Of a DNA stretch of 64,000 bases, positions 22,201-32,778 are shown in pieces. The DNA is from Trachythela sp. YZ-2020. Lineage: Eukaryota > Cnidaria > Anthozoa > Malacalcyonacea > Clavulariidae. Both the position numbers and the translations under genes were made by a program. The notes beneath the pieces were generated by a model that was not told the DNA's origin, made no database searches, and saw only the letters and a program-made list of their open reading frames with translations. The DNA is taken from NCBI GenBank assembly GCA_016169945.1, contig JADLSH010000368.1:620001-684000 (forward strand), in the 5' to 3' direction. Position 1 is the stretch's first letter. Each line of letters starts with the position of its first letter.

Positions 22201-24083
22201 GTTTTGTTACAAAGATGTGAGGCTGTCGTTCGATTGTCTGTCTGTAGAGTGTGAAATCAAGGACCCCCCAATTGTAGAGAAGCGAGAGTCCACTGGGGCA
22301 TCGCCCGATTGCGGTTTGGCTGCGTTTTAATTGCGGTTAAGCTCCGTTTCGATTGCGGTTACGATGCAATTCATTGCGGTTACGCTGCCGTTCGTTTACG
22401 GTTGGGTCGTTGTCCTATTGCATTTAGGCTGCTGATCAATTACGGTTAGGCTGCTGATCAATTACGGTTAGGCTATGGCTCTATTCACAGTTCGGTTGTG
22501 GTAAGGCTGCCGTTCCATTGCGGATAGGTTGCGATTCGTTGCGGTAAGGTTGTGGTCGTCTTGCTGTTAAGCTGCAGTTCGTCTGTGGTTCAATTATGGT
22601 TTGGCAATATGATTCTATTACGGTTAGGTTGCGCTTCGGTGACTTAGGTTGCGCTTCGATTGTTGTTAGGCTGCTGTTCGATTGCTGTTAGGCTCCTGTT
22701 CGATTGCGGTTAGGCTGCTGTTCGATTGCTGTTAGGCTGCTGTTCGATTGCGGTTAGGCTGCTGTTCGATTGCGGTTAGGCTGCGGTTCGATTGCGGTTA
22801 GTCATTATATGGCGGTTACGTTATGGTTCTATCAATTGTGGTTAGACCGCGGTTCGGTTGCGGTTATGCTGAGTTCGTTTGTGATTAGGCTTCAGTTTTA
22901 ATGCGGTGGCCGATTGACAGTTGTTCCAAGGATCTACCGTGTATTAATCACGGTGTTTGTTACCGTAGTTCATTCTGTGTGCACGCGGAAGTTAATAATT
23001 GCATCCTTAGATGATTTTCTTTAAATGATATTTTTGTTGACACAATTTGTCCAAGTGAAATTTGCTAAACACTAACCTGGCTATAATTGGCATGCAATGT
23101 GCGTTGACTTTTTAGAGACTTGTGTTGTGTGTTTAGGGTATTGGTCGGGTTAGTAGTTAATGTGTGTGCCATTTATCTCTGCCAACGGGGCTCGATTCTT
23201 GCAATAAGCCGGACAGTTTAGAAATGATATATCTAGTATAAATGTTTGTTTGGTTTAGTTTAGTTTCGTTTCTTTCCGTTTCGTTTACTAATGATATATA
23301 TTTACTTTTTTTCTTTTAACTAGGAGCTGGAGTTAGTGCTATTTTTATAGTCGCGATGGTGTATGCATCAACAGCCACTTCCGCCATCGCCATTGTCACC
23401 ATAGCAATAACTTTATCCAATTTGTCCGCATCTGGACCTGCGGCTAATATAATCGAATTGGCGCCAAAATATTCCGGTATTCTAATGGGTATCACAAACT
23501 TCGCTGGTAATATTACCGGATTTATCTCGCCTGAGGTTGTCGGAGCACTTACTGTTCACGGGGTACGTAGGTGGTTAATTCTCAGGCCTGTTCAAGTGGT
23601 CGACCTCCCGTACCATAATCTAACATCATCATCATCATCACCACCATCATCATATCATCATCATCATCATCATCGCCTTTAACCGTCTGGTTTTCCCCGA
23701 TCTAACAGATCCTTTTTAACAGCATTTATCTTTTGTAAGTCTTCTTCAATACATCCTTTCCAGCTCTAGCTTCTTTGGTCTTCTATGCTTTCTTCATCTA
23801 TCACTGACTTCTAATTTATAAACTCTACTAAATGCCTTATCTTTTTCTCTTCTTCTGATTTTATCTGTCTCACATTAACTGTCTCACAAGACATTGACCT
23901 GATCTTTAATATTTTTCAACAAAATTTTGATTGTATTTTTATATAAAATTTTCTTTCAAATTTAAGGATATACGTCATCAATGGGCTATTGTATTTTATT
24001 TTACTGCTGGTGTTAATGTACTTGGCATGACTTTTTATCTCATTTTTGGATCTTCAGAGAAACAAGCCTGGGCTGACCATTGA
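13216..24083 (+). CDS. SLC17 (sialin/vesicular anion)-type transporter, ten phase-consistent exons
   Basis: Exons: 13216(or earlier)-13446, 13673-13706, 14031-14230, 14654-14741, 15339-15428, 21124-21242, 21521-21676, 21900-22032, 23324-23562, 23967-24083. All have AG/GT borders and the phases match throughout, giving about 468 residues with a TGA at 24081-24083. Landmarks of the family are helix 1 (LANFNMYCVRMCVNVTIVAM), EFHWDKQFQGRILASLYWSY, LQIPAGLLCAKYGG, SLSGVLAGSSWGWPSVFYYF, SPAWGYFIDVLRSKKYVTTT, APKYSGILMGITNFAGNITG and the terminal YLIFGSSEKQAW. SLC17 proteins are 12-helix major-facilitator carriers for organic anions in lysosomes, synaptic vesicles or plasma membrane. Sialin versus vesicular glutamate carrier cannot be decided here. 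Exon 1 is uncertain. A 4.9 kb foldback transposon sits in the intron 15429-21123. Confidence 0.9.
14750..15235. repeat. Penelope pLTR fragments in an SLC17 intron
   Basis: At 14895-14960 the minus strand reads CTTCGCTCGAAACGTCGAAG followed by a TTTTTCAGGTAG block, the same as the Penelope terminal segment at 41133. At 15135-15230 the plus strand holds a decayed ACGAAGGGCCTTCGTCCGAA. Both look like degraded hammerhead-bearing ends with damaged cores. Confidence 0.6.
15737..17245. repeat. Left inverted arm of the foldback element
   Basis: Order from the tip: terminal block (TAGGTAGTTTTCAACCC), GTAGCGCTACC micro-repeats (about 15938-16020), unique AT-rich arm, then a minus-strand reading frame (about 17030-16660), then GAATCATTGAATC repeats (17050-17150) and GAGCGAGC-rich blocks. 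Near-identical to the right arm read in reverse, with scattered substitutions and small indels. Confidence 0.9.
16660..17030 (-). pseudogene. Unrecognised arm reading frame, left copy
   Basis: Minus-strand frame matching the right-arm copy at 19270-19670: it reads YIRDMLARYGL, VMVKGEKATR and YTHKRVMEFKNNTLLEADPE, and later IPMKAEHIVRLSPEDRQK in another frame. Compared with the right arm it lacks one codon (Trp) after KATR. Both copies share the stop after WLKIDLIG. No family is recognised. The frame points outward, toward the element end. Confidence 0.5.
17217..17402. repeat. Six tandem copies of a 31 bp unit
   Basis: The unit begins GAGCTCTAAGATGTAAGGAT and ends AGG(C/T)CCGAGCC. The last two copies diverge. 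A single related unit lies in the right arm near 19035-19075 on the opposite strand. Confidence 0.93.
17446..17745. repeat. 15 bp tandem array (TTATCTTTATCTTCC)n
   Basis: About 19-20 copies, very homogeneous, with rare TATGT variants. It translates as an FLIFI repeat only because 15 is a multiple of three; it is not a gene. A short reverse-complement array of six or so copies is at 18604-18695, so the two can pair. Confidence 0.95.
17744..18604. repeat. Self-complementary CATAGTC/CTATAGTC satellite, centre of the foldback
   Basis: About 860 bases composed of 7-8 base words such as GACTATAG, TCATAGTC and TCCATGAC. Because CTATAG and its neighbours are their own complements, the array can fold on itself at many registers. 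The word order is irregular, without a clear higher-order unit. Confidence 0.95.
18604..18695. repeat. Reverse-complement 15 bp array (GGAAGATAAAGATAA)n
   Basis: About six copies, the inverse of the array at 17446-17745, with one AAGAGG variant and one shortened copy. Confidence 0.93.
18785..19032 (+). repeat. tRNA-derived SINE with A-rich tail, on one side of the foldback centre
   Basis: Head GTTAAGCGCGCTGCCTCTGC resembles a pol III A-box region. A body with CGGTTTGCCCCGGTTTTC follows, then a terminal A-rich tail (GAATAAAAAAAAAATAATAA). It has no counterpart on the left side, so it probably inserted after the inverted structure formed. Confidence 0.55.
19035..20640. repeat. Right inverted arm of the foldback element
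   Basis: Mirror of the left arm. The GGTAGCGCTACTT micro-repeats (about 20283-20400) are more numerous than on the left, so this part of the arms has changed copy number independently. Confidence 0.9.
19270..19672 (+). pseudogene. Unrecognised arm reading frame, right copy
   Basis: Reads EIGLVNKYIRDMLARYGL, then WLTRTIYTPKRVMEFKNN and TLLEADPEQTLFTWLK up to a stop at 19516-19518. One frame over, it continues at once with RPKDLAMMTPEQREGYKQRL and IPMKAEHIVRLSPEDRQK to about 19672, as if a single protein was broken by an indel. It is hydrophilic and basic, with no motif I recognise. The same text occurs in the left arm, so it was present before or at the inversion. It may be a relic of the autonomous parent. 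Confidence 0.5.
21690..21860. repeat. ACTCTCAT-type short inverted and direct repeats in an SLC17 intron
   Basis: ACTCTCATGC, GATGAGAGTT and their complements recur between exons ending 21676 and starting 21900, bounded by AAACGAGCGA and TCTCGTTTGA. Probably a small MITE; ends not defined. Confidence 0.45.
22290..22900. repeat. Degenerate ~21 bp minisatellite (GCGGTTAGGCTGCTGTTCGAT)n
   Basis: Some 25-30 imperfect copies with G/T strand bias, best preserved at about 22660-22800. It lies in the SLC17 intron 22033-23323. Confidence 0.9.
23626..23675. repeat. (CAT)n microsatellite
   Basis: CATCATCACCACCATCATC run just downstream of an SLC17 exon, inside the intron. Confidence 0.9.
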
Positions 24084-25014
24084 AGCTATTTCCAACTGAC
24101 ACCATTAATATAAATTTTAGAATCAGTATAACAATGTACTATTAATAGTTGTTCCAATTTATTAGAACAACATTGCTGCAGGTGAGCCAGCATAGGCTCG
24201 CACTTCATTTGGAAATGCATGTTGGGTGGGCAGGATCCAGGGCTAGTCGATGTTACCATCCACCAGATCACAAGTGGCAGGTGCAGCTCCCAACTAGCTA
24301 AATTTATCATTTAAGACATGAGAATGATTGCATCTAATTGTATGTTTTCATTTTTCATTGCTCATAAATGCTTAAACTATTGTCTTTTTACAACTGATTA
24401 CCTGTTTGATTAACAACAAATGAAAGCTGTTGAAAAGCTCAATCTTACCTCGAACCATACGTCTTAATCTGTCTAAACTGCAATCGATAAGAACACTTTT
24501 GCCACGTTTCTCTAATATTACATTTTAAAGAATTTCAATCATGTCACCACAGTTTTTATATCTGATATTTTCGACATCTTCATATTTTACTTTTAAAATT
24601 TGTTATTTGCCTAGTTTACAATAAACGGAAGAAAATAATGGTCATTATTTAGAGTAAACTGCAAGGGAAAAGGCCCTCACACAGACGTTATAATTCCTTA
24701 AAAAATGCCCAGCGTCCTGCAGCAAAATAACCATTTTTAATGGAGTGTAACTGATGGTTTTGACCAGGTCCTTGCAAAATATATTGGTGGCCCAAAACTA
24801 ATCAGTTTATATAACAGTCTCAAGTCCAACTAAATATATGAACTACGTCGATCAAATATGTGTTGATTTTATTTCTATAATTGTTCGAATGAATCACATT
24901 AATTACATCGAATAGTTCATTACTTCAAAAATAGCATATTGCAGCAATCAGGTAAAATTTGACGGGAGTATTTCTTTAATCTCAAATAATAATTGTATCG
25001 ATGAATTGCTATTT
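24084..25014. other. SLC17 3' flank, no further gene recognised
   Basis: AT-rich sequence after the SLC17 stop. A candidate poly(A) signal context (CAATAAACGG) occurs near 24620. A minus-strand frame at 24310-24086 contains HCYTDSKIYINGVSWK, which could be a very decayed retroelement RNase H, but this is weak. Confidence 0.35.
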
Positions 25015-25122
25015 AACAATTAGATTATGAGCTCAAGATTTCTATGAGGTGATAGTTGATGAGGGCGAAGCCCGAATGAACTATCATCTCATAGAAATCG
25101 AGAGCGAATAATCTAATTGTTT
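25015..25122. repeat. 108 bp foldback (inverted repeat with short loop)
   Basis: AACAATTAGATTATGAGCTC and CTATGAGGTGATAG on the left pair with CTATCATCTCATAG and AATCTAATTGTT on the right, around a GGCGAAGCCC loop. Confidence 0.85.
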
Positions 25123-25379
25123 TAGTAGAAACCAGCAAGAAAACAGTATTTCAAAACGTTTTTCATAATTTATTGAAATAAATTCGTTAAAAATTTAGCA
25201 ATCTGGACGTCCGGATTTAAAAAAAATTCAACACCAAATTTCTTTTTGCCTCTATTTTGAACTCTCCTTCCCATTGTGAAATTGGCATTTTGAACACTTC
25301 ATAATATTTATATCTATTATTCTTTCCTTCAATGATCAATTCAACAGTGTCGTGAAGATTGCGTGAGTTTTTGCGAGAC

Positions 25380-25480
25380 ATGGCGGATGTCAGGGGGGAG
25401 GGGGGTCACTAATTCGGACAATGCCGGACAAGGGGGGGAAGGGGGGTCTGAAAATCCATAATTTGGCCGGACATCCTTTG
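25380..25480. repeat. G-tract-rich patch
   Basis: Four to five runs of six or more G on the plus strand within 60 bases (GGGGGGAGGGGGG-like, then GGGGGGGAAGGGGGG). It could form G-quadruplex, and is embedded in a GGACATTGT/CCGGACAA context that looks like repeat-derived sequence. Confidence 0.5.
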
Positions 25481-25792
25481 TGAATGGCCCCTTTGATTAC
25501 TTAATCCAGTTCCTTTAATATATTCAATTCAATTTAATAATTTATCACGCAACAAATGTACAATACATAATAAATAATATAGAAACATATACATGGGTGA
25601 AAAGCTAACTGTAATAACCATAAATCGGGCTAATCTAGACAATTAGCTGTTCACAGAAATTATCTTATGTAGGACTGGAAAATTAACAATAAATTAGAAT
25701 CATCATTAAACAATAATCCATTAAAATGTGTTTTAAAGTCACGGCAGGTAAACTATTTACTAGTAAGTAAACTAAGTAAACTGTCCACATAC

Positions 25793-26408
25793 CGAGGAGC
25801 GACGCCGCACAAAACATCGTTGATATACTTTGCCACTGTACTGTGTTCAACCAAGAACTGCTTTTAATTACTACATCCCATCCAAAAGCATCGTTGTCCG
25901 CCAACCACTCCTGAAGGTCATTCTCTTCTACCTCTTTCATACCTAACTTTATATCTGAATCTTTGTACCGATCGCTCGCATGATGGAAAAAATAACTGCC
26001 AGCAATAGCATAACCTGCAATTTGGTCCAGCAGTTCGTGTAATTCGGAATTATTTGGATTTTCCACTTTGATTTTCTCCCCCGTCTTGTACACGTACTTT
26101 GCAATTTCGTCAAGAATGGAGACGGCTTTAGGAACAGATTCTGACAGATTGGCGATTTCCTTCTTGTTTACCCATATTTTGAATATATTTGCGATGGGCA
26201 CGCTTTCTTCCTCGCTTTCTTTGAAGTAAGAGTAGAAATCGTTAATAATAATAGTGTATAAGGCATAAAGAGTGTACAGCTCTGTTATCCAGGGCTGCAT
26301 CAAATACTCGTCTCCATAGGACTTGTATTTCCGTATGATCATGTAGGACCTCGTTTCTCCGATGCTGCTCCCTGGAGGTAAAGTGATATCCCGACTGACA
26401 ATCTTTGC
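25793..26408 (-). CDS. Unrecognised exon of a possible host gene (about 205 codons)
   Basis: On the minus strand an acceptor (TTGATTACAG) precedes an open frame from 26408, and a donor (CTCG|GTATGT) ends it at 25793. The frame begins AKIVSRDITLPPGSSIGETR, contains PWITELYTLYALYTIIIND, an acidic KESEEESVPI, and ends WQSISTMFCAASLLG. The translation is of normal composition, mixed helical with acidic stretches, and has no stop, which argues for a real exon. Reading past the donor gives hydrophobic sequence to a stop at 25683. No domain is recognised and no neighbouring exon could be joined. It may also be a transposon-borne gene. Confidence 0.5.
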
Positions 26409-26939
26409 CTGTAATCAAATATTATATATCCGATACGTTGCCATGCTGGAGAAGAAACCGTGCAGATCGGTTGACAACATCCATGTAAAAATGGACGATA
26501 GAAATACATTTTTTATCGGACAGATATTGCGGAAAGGGTTGCATTTCTTTGACACTTATTGTCAAGCTGATTATCCGCATTTAAAAGTATTTATTATTCA
26601 AGGAAAATTATTTCCCTCAATATTGAATGAAGTGACTAAACAGCCGGCACTATAGTATTCCGCGATCGTACAAAATAGCCGGCAGTTATAAAAATATACA
26701 AACATGAACACAAACATGGCTTTCCACTCATTAATAATTAAGCACCGTTTTATACGAACTTATAGTTAAAGTGTGAAGTGGTAATTTTAAAACATAACAG
26801 ACAGATATATAACAATATACATAAATATGTAAACAATTATAAATAAGTACACCCGCAATATATAGTGTCTTTGTTTATTATATTGCTGTAGATTGTCGGC
26901 TATTTTGCGATCCTACTAAACACCATTCGCGAATGTACG

Positions 26940-27168
26940 TGAATGTGCGGAGGACTCGAGGACATGGAAAACCGTTGCACGAGGGTGAGCTCATCATGCA
27001 CAAAGGTAATATATAACTATATTTTATATAACCCTTGTGTGCTACCACTTTAGTATTTTACTTTGGCTAAAGTTCGACGCTTTTACTCGTCAAATACCCG
27101 ACCCTTGTGCATGATGAGCTCACCCTCGTGCAACGGCTTTCCATGTCCTCGAGTCCTCTACGTGCATG
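26940..27168. repeat. Foldback repeat with ~65 bp arms
   Basis: GAGGACTCGAGGACATGGAA and GAGGGTGAGCTCATCATGCA on the left recur inverted on the right (27105-27168), with a loop of about 100 bases. Probably a MITE; no target duplication was resolved. Confidence 0.8.
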
Positions 27169-27169
27169 G

Positions 27170-29059
27170 AAACAAGAATGCGGGGCGTATGAGTATAACT
27201 ATAAGGCAAAAAATTGAAGCACAATTATAAAACATATATAAGCACAATAAAATTTTTCATTGGATTCATTTTTAATACATTCGCGTTTTTGTTTTCCGTG
27301 GCAAGCACAATAAAGAAAGTGTACTAAAATAGGAATTTTTCAATTGAAATGAGTTAACTGTGCAAAAACTGCTCTGTATATACTTGGAACAATATTTTTC
27401 AAATTCAAATCATTTGTGTTCCATATGGTTTTAATGACATGCAGAGACATTCTGTCCCGGCTCAGTTTGATGCAGGGCGGCTGGCTTCTGTTAATATTAT
27501 ACGCGCCTCTAGTCTCTACGGAAAAAGTATATTATAAATATACCTTAAAAGTTTTTGCTTCACTGATGATCTTGCTAATAAGCAAGTATACAGGCTGTAC
27601 AGCGACTAGAGAATGATGAGCACAACTAATTCGAAGTAGTATATATCTTATGAAGTTGCGCGTTTTATATTCAGGTACATTACGCAATATTACTGTTGTA
27701 CATGTTACGGAGTGTTACGACCATGCACGTTCCACAAGGTCATAATTCGAAGTCCGATGATAAGTATGTGCTTAATTTAAGGCATCTCTATAGGGGTCAC
27801 AGGGTTAACCCTAAGCAGCTTTTTGCACCCTAAATATATATTCAGTTTGCCATCTTCGGGCGAAGGAGCGAATTAAGTTTGTGCTGTCTTAGAATGCGTC
27901 GAAATTTTCAAAGTATACGAGAAATGTCTCCTACAATGAGGGACGCCGGAGCGACGGTAGGACAGGGCAGTGCGGACGTAAGGGCAGTCGAGAGAAATTC
28001 TTGCAGCCAGCCCATTCGATGGGATTTCGATGATTCTCAAATATCAACTCATTTAATCGTTATTTTAGCATTTTTTACATGCGACCAGGGAAGGATTTGT
28101 GTCAGCTTCACTCTACCGGCATTTTAATTAATCAGGGAAAATCGACCTGATACTCAGGTTAACAGTCGATACTCACAGCTTTGATTGGGCAAAATATCTC
28201 AATACTAACAGCAGCATGCCCTTTGTTCTTTACTTCTTTATAATAACTAACTGATCGGTGACTGGCACTCACTGCTATACTAAGAGTAAAGTAGTTAAAT
28301 CTGATCGACAGTGCCTGGCCTGTCACCTCACTGTCGACACTGACCTCACTTATACACTGGTACAGCCAGGCACCACCACACTAGATCGATATACATTATT
28401 ATATAAACGCCGTTTCTTCTTGATTAGGAATTCGTTGTAAATTAACTTCAAATATACTAAATTTAAGCATATTATCAAGTGCTTAAATTTAAGGATGGTA
28501 TTAAAGTGACTTTTCAAACATAATGACCGAGTGATCTTGTCTTTCACTTGTGTTGTTTCTGATGTTAATTCGCACACCTCGGCAATACTCACAATCCAGG
28601 CATGTGATGACTATAGTATGCCTCTTGAAATTGATTCAATATACTTGTTGCCTCATTGACAACATTAACACTTTAATCTTTTCCTTGCTGTTTGAATTCC
28701 AGTGGCAGACAGTTCATGCCTTTTTGGTTTAGTGACTATAACATATCCAATTAGATATGAGAGAGGACCTGACTCTATATCAGATACGTACCACTTTCTA
28801 AAAATATGGTGACTGCATAGAAATAATAGATATTATGTGAATATATTAGATATAGTGATAACTATTATTTCTATAGTCAACTGGTTAACAGGGGGGGCAG
28901 GACCCGTTCAACGTTGAAGTTCTTGTTATATTTTTCAGGTAGTTTGATCCTACAAATCCACATGACATAGCCTCTTGCATAAGTATGTATGCGAATCCCT
29001 GATTATTTCACCACTGCTACTTGCTGCATTGACAGCACGACACATTCGTGATTAATCCC
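27170..29059. other. No gene recognised; scattered repeat fragments
   Basis: A local hairpin with ATAGAAATAATAG and its complement lies near 28815-28880. At 28905-28960 a TTTTTCAGGTAGTTTGATCC block matches Penelope terminal segments. Short open frames (for example 27879-28127) show no recognisable domain. Confidence 0.4.
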
Positions 29060-29084
29060 TTTGTAAACTCGGATTGTCGATATG

Positions 29085-29540
29085 AAGTATCCACCCCATG
29101 GAAAGATAGACACCCTACATTGCCTGGCAACTACAGTACACAGCCTGGCTTGTACGAGATTGGGCTCAACCTTGAGACGCCTGCGGAAGACGCCAGAGAT
29201 TTTGCGCGCGTACGGCAAATACGAAATATCCGTGACCAAGAAGAAAGAGGTATAATTGAAACCGTCAACCGAGCTGAAACATCCGACAAGATTCATTATT
29301 TACCTCATCGAGAAATCATTCGTACAGACTACAAAACTGATGGACATAATGCTCAGATTTCGTTGTTATAGAATAGCGCTCGTCGCATGAAGTTACTGAG
29401 GCCTTCTTGATGATCGGTGTGGATGAAAACGATCGGTATGCCGTTTCTGTGGATAGAAGATATTGATTCTGACCAACCGAAGGTGGTGATGAAGAGATTT
29501 ACTCGATTACCATGATTGAAGTATCCTGAGCACATTCCTG
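29085..29540 (+). pseudogene. BEL/Pao RT N-terminal fragment
   Basis: LPGNYSTQPGLYEIG and the segment up to HYLPHREIIRTDYK are the BEL/Pao RT start; then, in shifting frames, GVDENDRYAVS and TFLLNAALR, which flank the RT palm in this family. Interrupted by stops and then by a foldback element at 29571. Confidence 0.75.
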
Positions 29541-29570
29541 CTTAATGCGGCATTGAGATACTATATATAT

Positions 29571-30176
29571 ACCGGGTGGGGCAAAAAAAAGTACGACTGT
29601 TTGATTTAGTATAACTTAAAAACTAAAAGAGCTATTACACTTAAACAAGTTGCTTTGCATTTAGCGATGTCTAACTTAAATTTTGATATGTGCCATGTGC
29701 ATTTTAATATTGACGGAGATAGCTGCGTTTAAACTTGAGTAAAGACTTTTGGAACTGTCGAGAATTAGCTAAAAACGGCCTATTAAATAATTTGATAACC
29801 ATTAGCATTTTACGCAAGTATTCGTTTCAATGAAGTGAAGTTAGAAGGCCAAATGTTAGAATAAAAGAGCATATCTATTCAAGAAACATTTCTAACTTCA
29901 ACTTCACTTCATTTAAATAATACTTACGATAAAATGGTAACGGTTATCAAATTAGTTTTATAGGCCGTTTTTAGCTAATTCTCGACAGTTCCAAAAGTGT
30001 TTAGTCAAGTTTAAACGCAGCTATCTCAGTCAATATTCCATGAAAATGCATATGGCATATATCAAAATTTGCGTTAGATATCGCTGAATGCGAAGAAACT
30101 TGTTTAAGTGTAATAGTGTTTTAGTTTTTAAGTTGTACTAAATCAAACAGTCGTACTTTTTTTTGCCCCACCCGGT
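29571..30176. mobile_element. ~606 bp mariner-like palindromic element
   Basis: Both ends read ACCGGGTGGGGCAAAAAAAA (inverted) and are flanked by TA-rich sequence consistent with a TA duplication. Arms of about 270 bases meet around a short centre with AACTTCAACTTCACTTCA. A second copy is at 39973-40563. Confidence 0.88.
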
Positions 30177-30187
30177 ATATAAGTAAT

Positions 30188-30583
30188 AGTATACTGTATG
30201 TGACACAGAGTTTGTACAGAAGTTTCTAGAGGCATTGTATATCGATGATCAATGCGGCGAAGGAGCGTATCGGTTGTTCCTTAGGTTGAAGTTTAGAATG
30301 CTGGAAGCCCATTTTAATCTGAGAAAGTGGTCATCCAATTCTGAGAAACTCATCGGGAGAATACAAGAGTCTGACTTCAGTGAAAATGTTGCCCAAGAAA
30401 CCAGTACAATGACAGAATATGACAAAGGATATGCAAGAGCTACGCTGGGAATTGATCATGAGATTAATAAATAAATCAAGCACAAGGGCTTGGGATTGTT
30501 GTGGAACCACGACACTGATGAATTGATTATTGACTTTATACCTATTCTTGAAGTTGCAGCTAACCTGCCGACACCTGCCGTGT
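30188..30583 (+). pseudogene. BEL/Pao RT palm fragment with YIDD
   Basis: KFLEALYIDDQCGEGAY carries the catalytic motif, followed by HFNLRKWSSNSEKLIG and KGLGLLWNHDTDELIID, both typical of BEL/Pao after the active site. There is a stop at 30472 and the frame ends at the next insertion. Confidence 0.82.
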
Positions 30584-30587
30584 TTAA

Positions 30588-31213
30588 GGAGGCTCCCTAC
30601 AGTTTTAATTCTGTAGCACGCAAATGTGCTCTAAGGTCCATTATTTGCTCATTTTGCAAGGTATGGTCACGATTGAGACTTAGCCATCAGATTGCCACAA
30701 TACTGCGGATTACGAAAAACAAAAAATGTTTCTAAATATTTACGTTGCCATGGTAACAACGCGATTTAGAAATTGTCGTATTTTTATCTTCTTTCTTAAT
30801 TTTTTGGATTTTCCTTCGGTAAAACTTTTTTATTTTTTGCACACGAGCACCTAAAGTACAAAGTATTGAAATACGCGATTTTAAAAAAATTTCTCAGAGC
30901 CGAATTTTTTTAAAAATTCGGCTCCGAGGAATTTTTTTAAAATCGCGTATTTCAATACTTTGTACTAGGTGCTCATAAAAATAAAAAGTTTTACCAGAAA
31001 AATCAAAAAATTAGAAAAGAAAAATATGACTATTTCTAAATCGCGTTGTTACCATGGCAACGTAAACATTTAGAAACATTTTTTGTTCTTCGTAATCCGC
31101 AATATTGTGGCAATCTGATGGCCAAGTCTCGTGACCATACCTTGTAAAATGAGCAAATAATGAACCATAGAGCACATTTGCGTGCTACAGAATTAAAACT
31201 GTAGAGAGCCTCC
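30588..31213. mobile_element. 626 bp TTAA-flanked perfect foldback (Kolobok or piggyBac-type MITE)
   Basis: Starts GGAGGCTCCCTACAG and ends with its complement. TTAA lies outside both ends (30584-30587, 31214-31217). The two arms of about 310 bases join with almost no loop at about 30910 (GAATTTTTTTAAAAATTC). The superfamily is inferred from the TTAA target. Confidence 0.9.
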
Positions 31214-31217
31214 TTAA

Positions 31218-31990
31218 GGTTACAACCCACGTGTATGATCCTCTTGGTTGGATATCAGCAATAATTATTGAAATGAAAGTTTTGTGACTTGTTGACAAGT
31301 GCAGTCCCCTTTTAGTGGATGTATCCTACCACGACTGGAACTGTTAGCAACATGCAGTAATCCTTAAACGACTGATAAGAAACGTTGAAAGAGCCTTGTC
31401 GCAGATCTTGAAGATTGATTATGTACGTTGTTGGGTAGACGCAATCGCTGTCCTATACCGAATTGTTTAGGAAGATAGTGTTGAGCTGTTGATCCTACAG
31501 TAGTAAGTGGAGCTACAGCAACACAACAGTGAACCGTACCGGCTTGCCACGCAGCAGATATGTGGTGGAGTGGTCCATAGGTCCTGACATTGCCAGAAGA
31601 TCAGTGGTCAAAGAAACCACACGAGAACAGTATCAATGAAAATGTTATGAAGGTAGTGACAACAGAACCTAAAAATAAAATTAGAGTAACGAGTACAAAT
31701 TTAAAAATGAACACGAATGTATCCTTGGGAAACTGTACATGTTTTAATCTAGAACAGTTTAGCGGTAGCAAGAAGTTGTTTCGAGTAACAGCTTACGTAG
31801 TTCGGTTTATTGCAAAATTGCAGAATCGGTTGCATAACTTGGAAGAATCGCAGAAGCTGGTAGACGGTGCTTTGATAATCGAGAGAACACACTGAAACAC
31901 TTTGCAATGTTACGAGAAATACACAAACCCATTGTTGCCAGTGACAAGTTTAGTCAAGTTCGAAAATCTTTGGGATTAGACTAGGGAATT
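31218..31990 (+). pseudogene. BEL/Pao post-RT region
   Basis: THVYDPLGWISAIIIEMKVL at about 31225 is the strongly conserved block after the RT in BEL/Pao. Later KKLFRVTAYVVRFIAKLQNR (about 31770-31830) matches the segment before the integrase. Frames are broken in between. Confidence 0.72.
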
Positions 31991-32260
31991 TTACACTTCC
32001 TTAAGTGTCCAGTTTTATTGCCAAAGAGGAATCACGTGACGTCCTTAATTGTTCAGAAATGTCATGACAAGGCGATGTATCGTGGCGTGAAAGATACCCT
32101 GACAGAACTGAGATCTCATCAGGGAACAAGTAGTGACAAGGGAGATAGGGGACTGTTCTACATGTTTGAAGGTCTAAGGAAAGGTGTGCAGACCGGTCGC
32201 CCCAGCAGAACTTCCTGAGTTTAGAGTGGAGAAGAGTTTTGCATTTACGATCACAGGAGT
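31990..32260 (+). pseudogene. BEL/Pao integrase zinc-binding (H2C2) fragment
   Basis: LPKRNHVTSLIVQKCHDKAM followed by GVKDTLTELRSHQG matches the start of the BEL/Pao integrase, which in intact elements inserts the cDNA copy. The CC pair of the H2C2 site is lost by deletion or shift. Frame closed at 32216. Confidence 0.75.
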
Positions 32261-32262
32261 TA

Positions 32263-32778
32263 GGGCCTGTTCATATGATCCCGCTTACCGAGACGTCTCG
32301 CCTACCTATGGCTATGATCTCGCCTCCTAGTACTTTTACTACAAAAAATTACATCGCGTTCATATGAGAAAGCGGGCTGGCCCGCTTAGCGAGATCTCGC
32401 CTCTGTGAGCCGAGACCATAGGTAGGCGGGATGAAAAATATTCCATATGAACACGCCAGCTCGTTTACCGGGATGAAATCGAGAAACCAAATTTCCGGTT
32501 TTGCCGCTCAATTTGACGATTTTTAAGTAGTTTTATGTTTGTTTTACAAACAAGCATCAAATATGTTGCTAAACCAAAGCTTTTATTTATCAAGAAAAAC
32601 AACAAAATCGTTAAAATATTTGTGTTGCGTGCATGAAATGTACATGTTTTGCAGCGATAATTATAGAACATTGTAATTTCATCTCGGCAAGCGGGATGAA
32701 AAACTCCATATGAACACACGGAAATATTCGTCCCGCTAGGCGAGACGTCTCAGTAAGTGAGATCATATGAACAGGCCC
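32263..32778. mobile_element. 516 bp PIF/Harbinger MITE with TTA duplication
   Basis: Termini GGGCCTGTTCATATGATC, inverted; TTA at 32260-32262 and 32779-32781. The first BEL/Pao copy (about 2696) shows the same flanks with a single TTA and no insert. Internal CATATGAACAC and GCGGGATGAAA blocks recur in both orientations. Confidence 0.93.

Noticed and set aside
22290..22900. Internal telomeric repeat
   Set aside because: The unit contains GGTTAGG but is about 21 bp and degenerate, not (TTAGGG)n.
26362..26655. Plus-strand frame of 97 codons
   Set aside because: Largely antisense or flanking to the better supported minus-strand exon, no domain.
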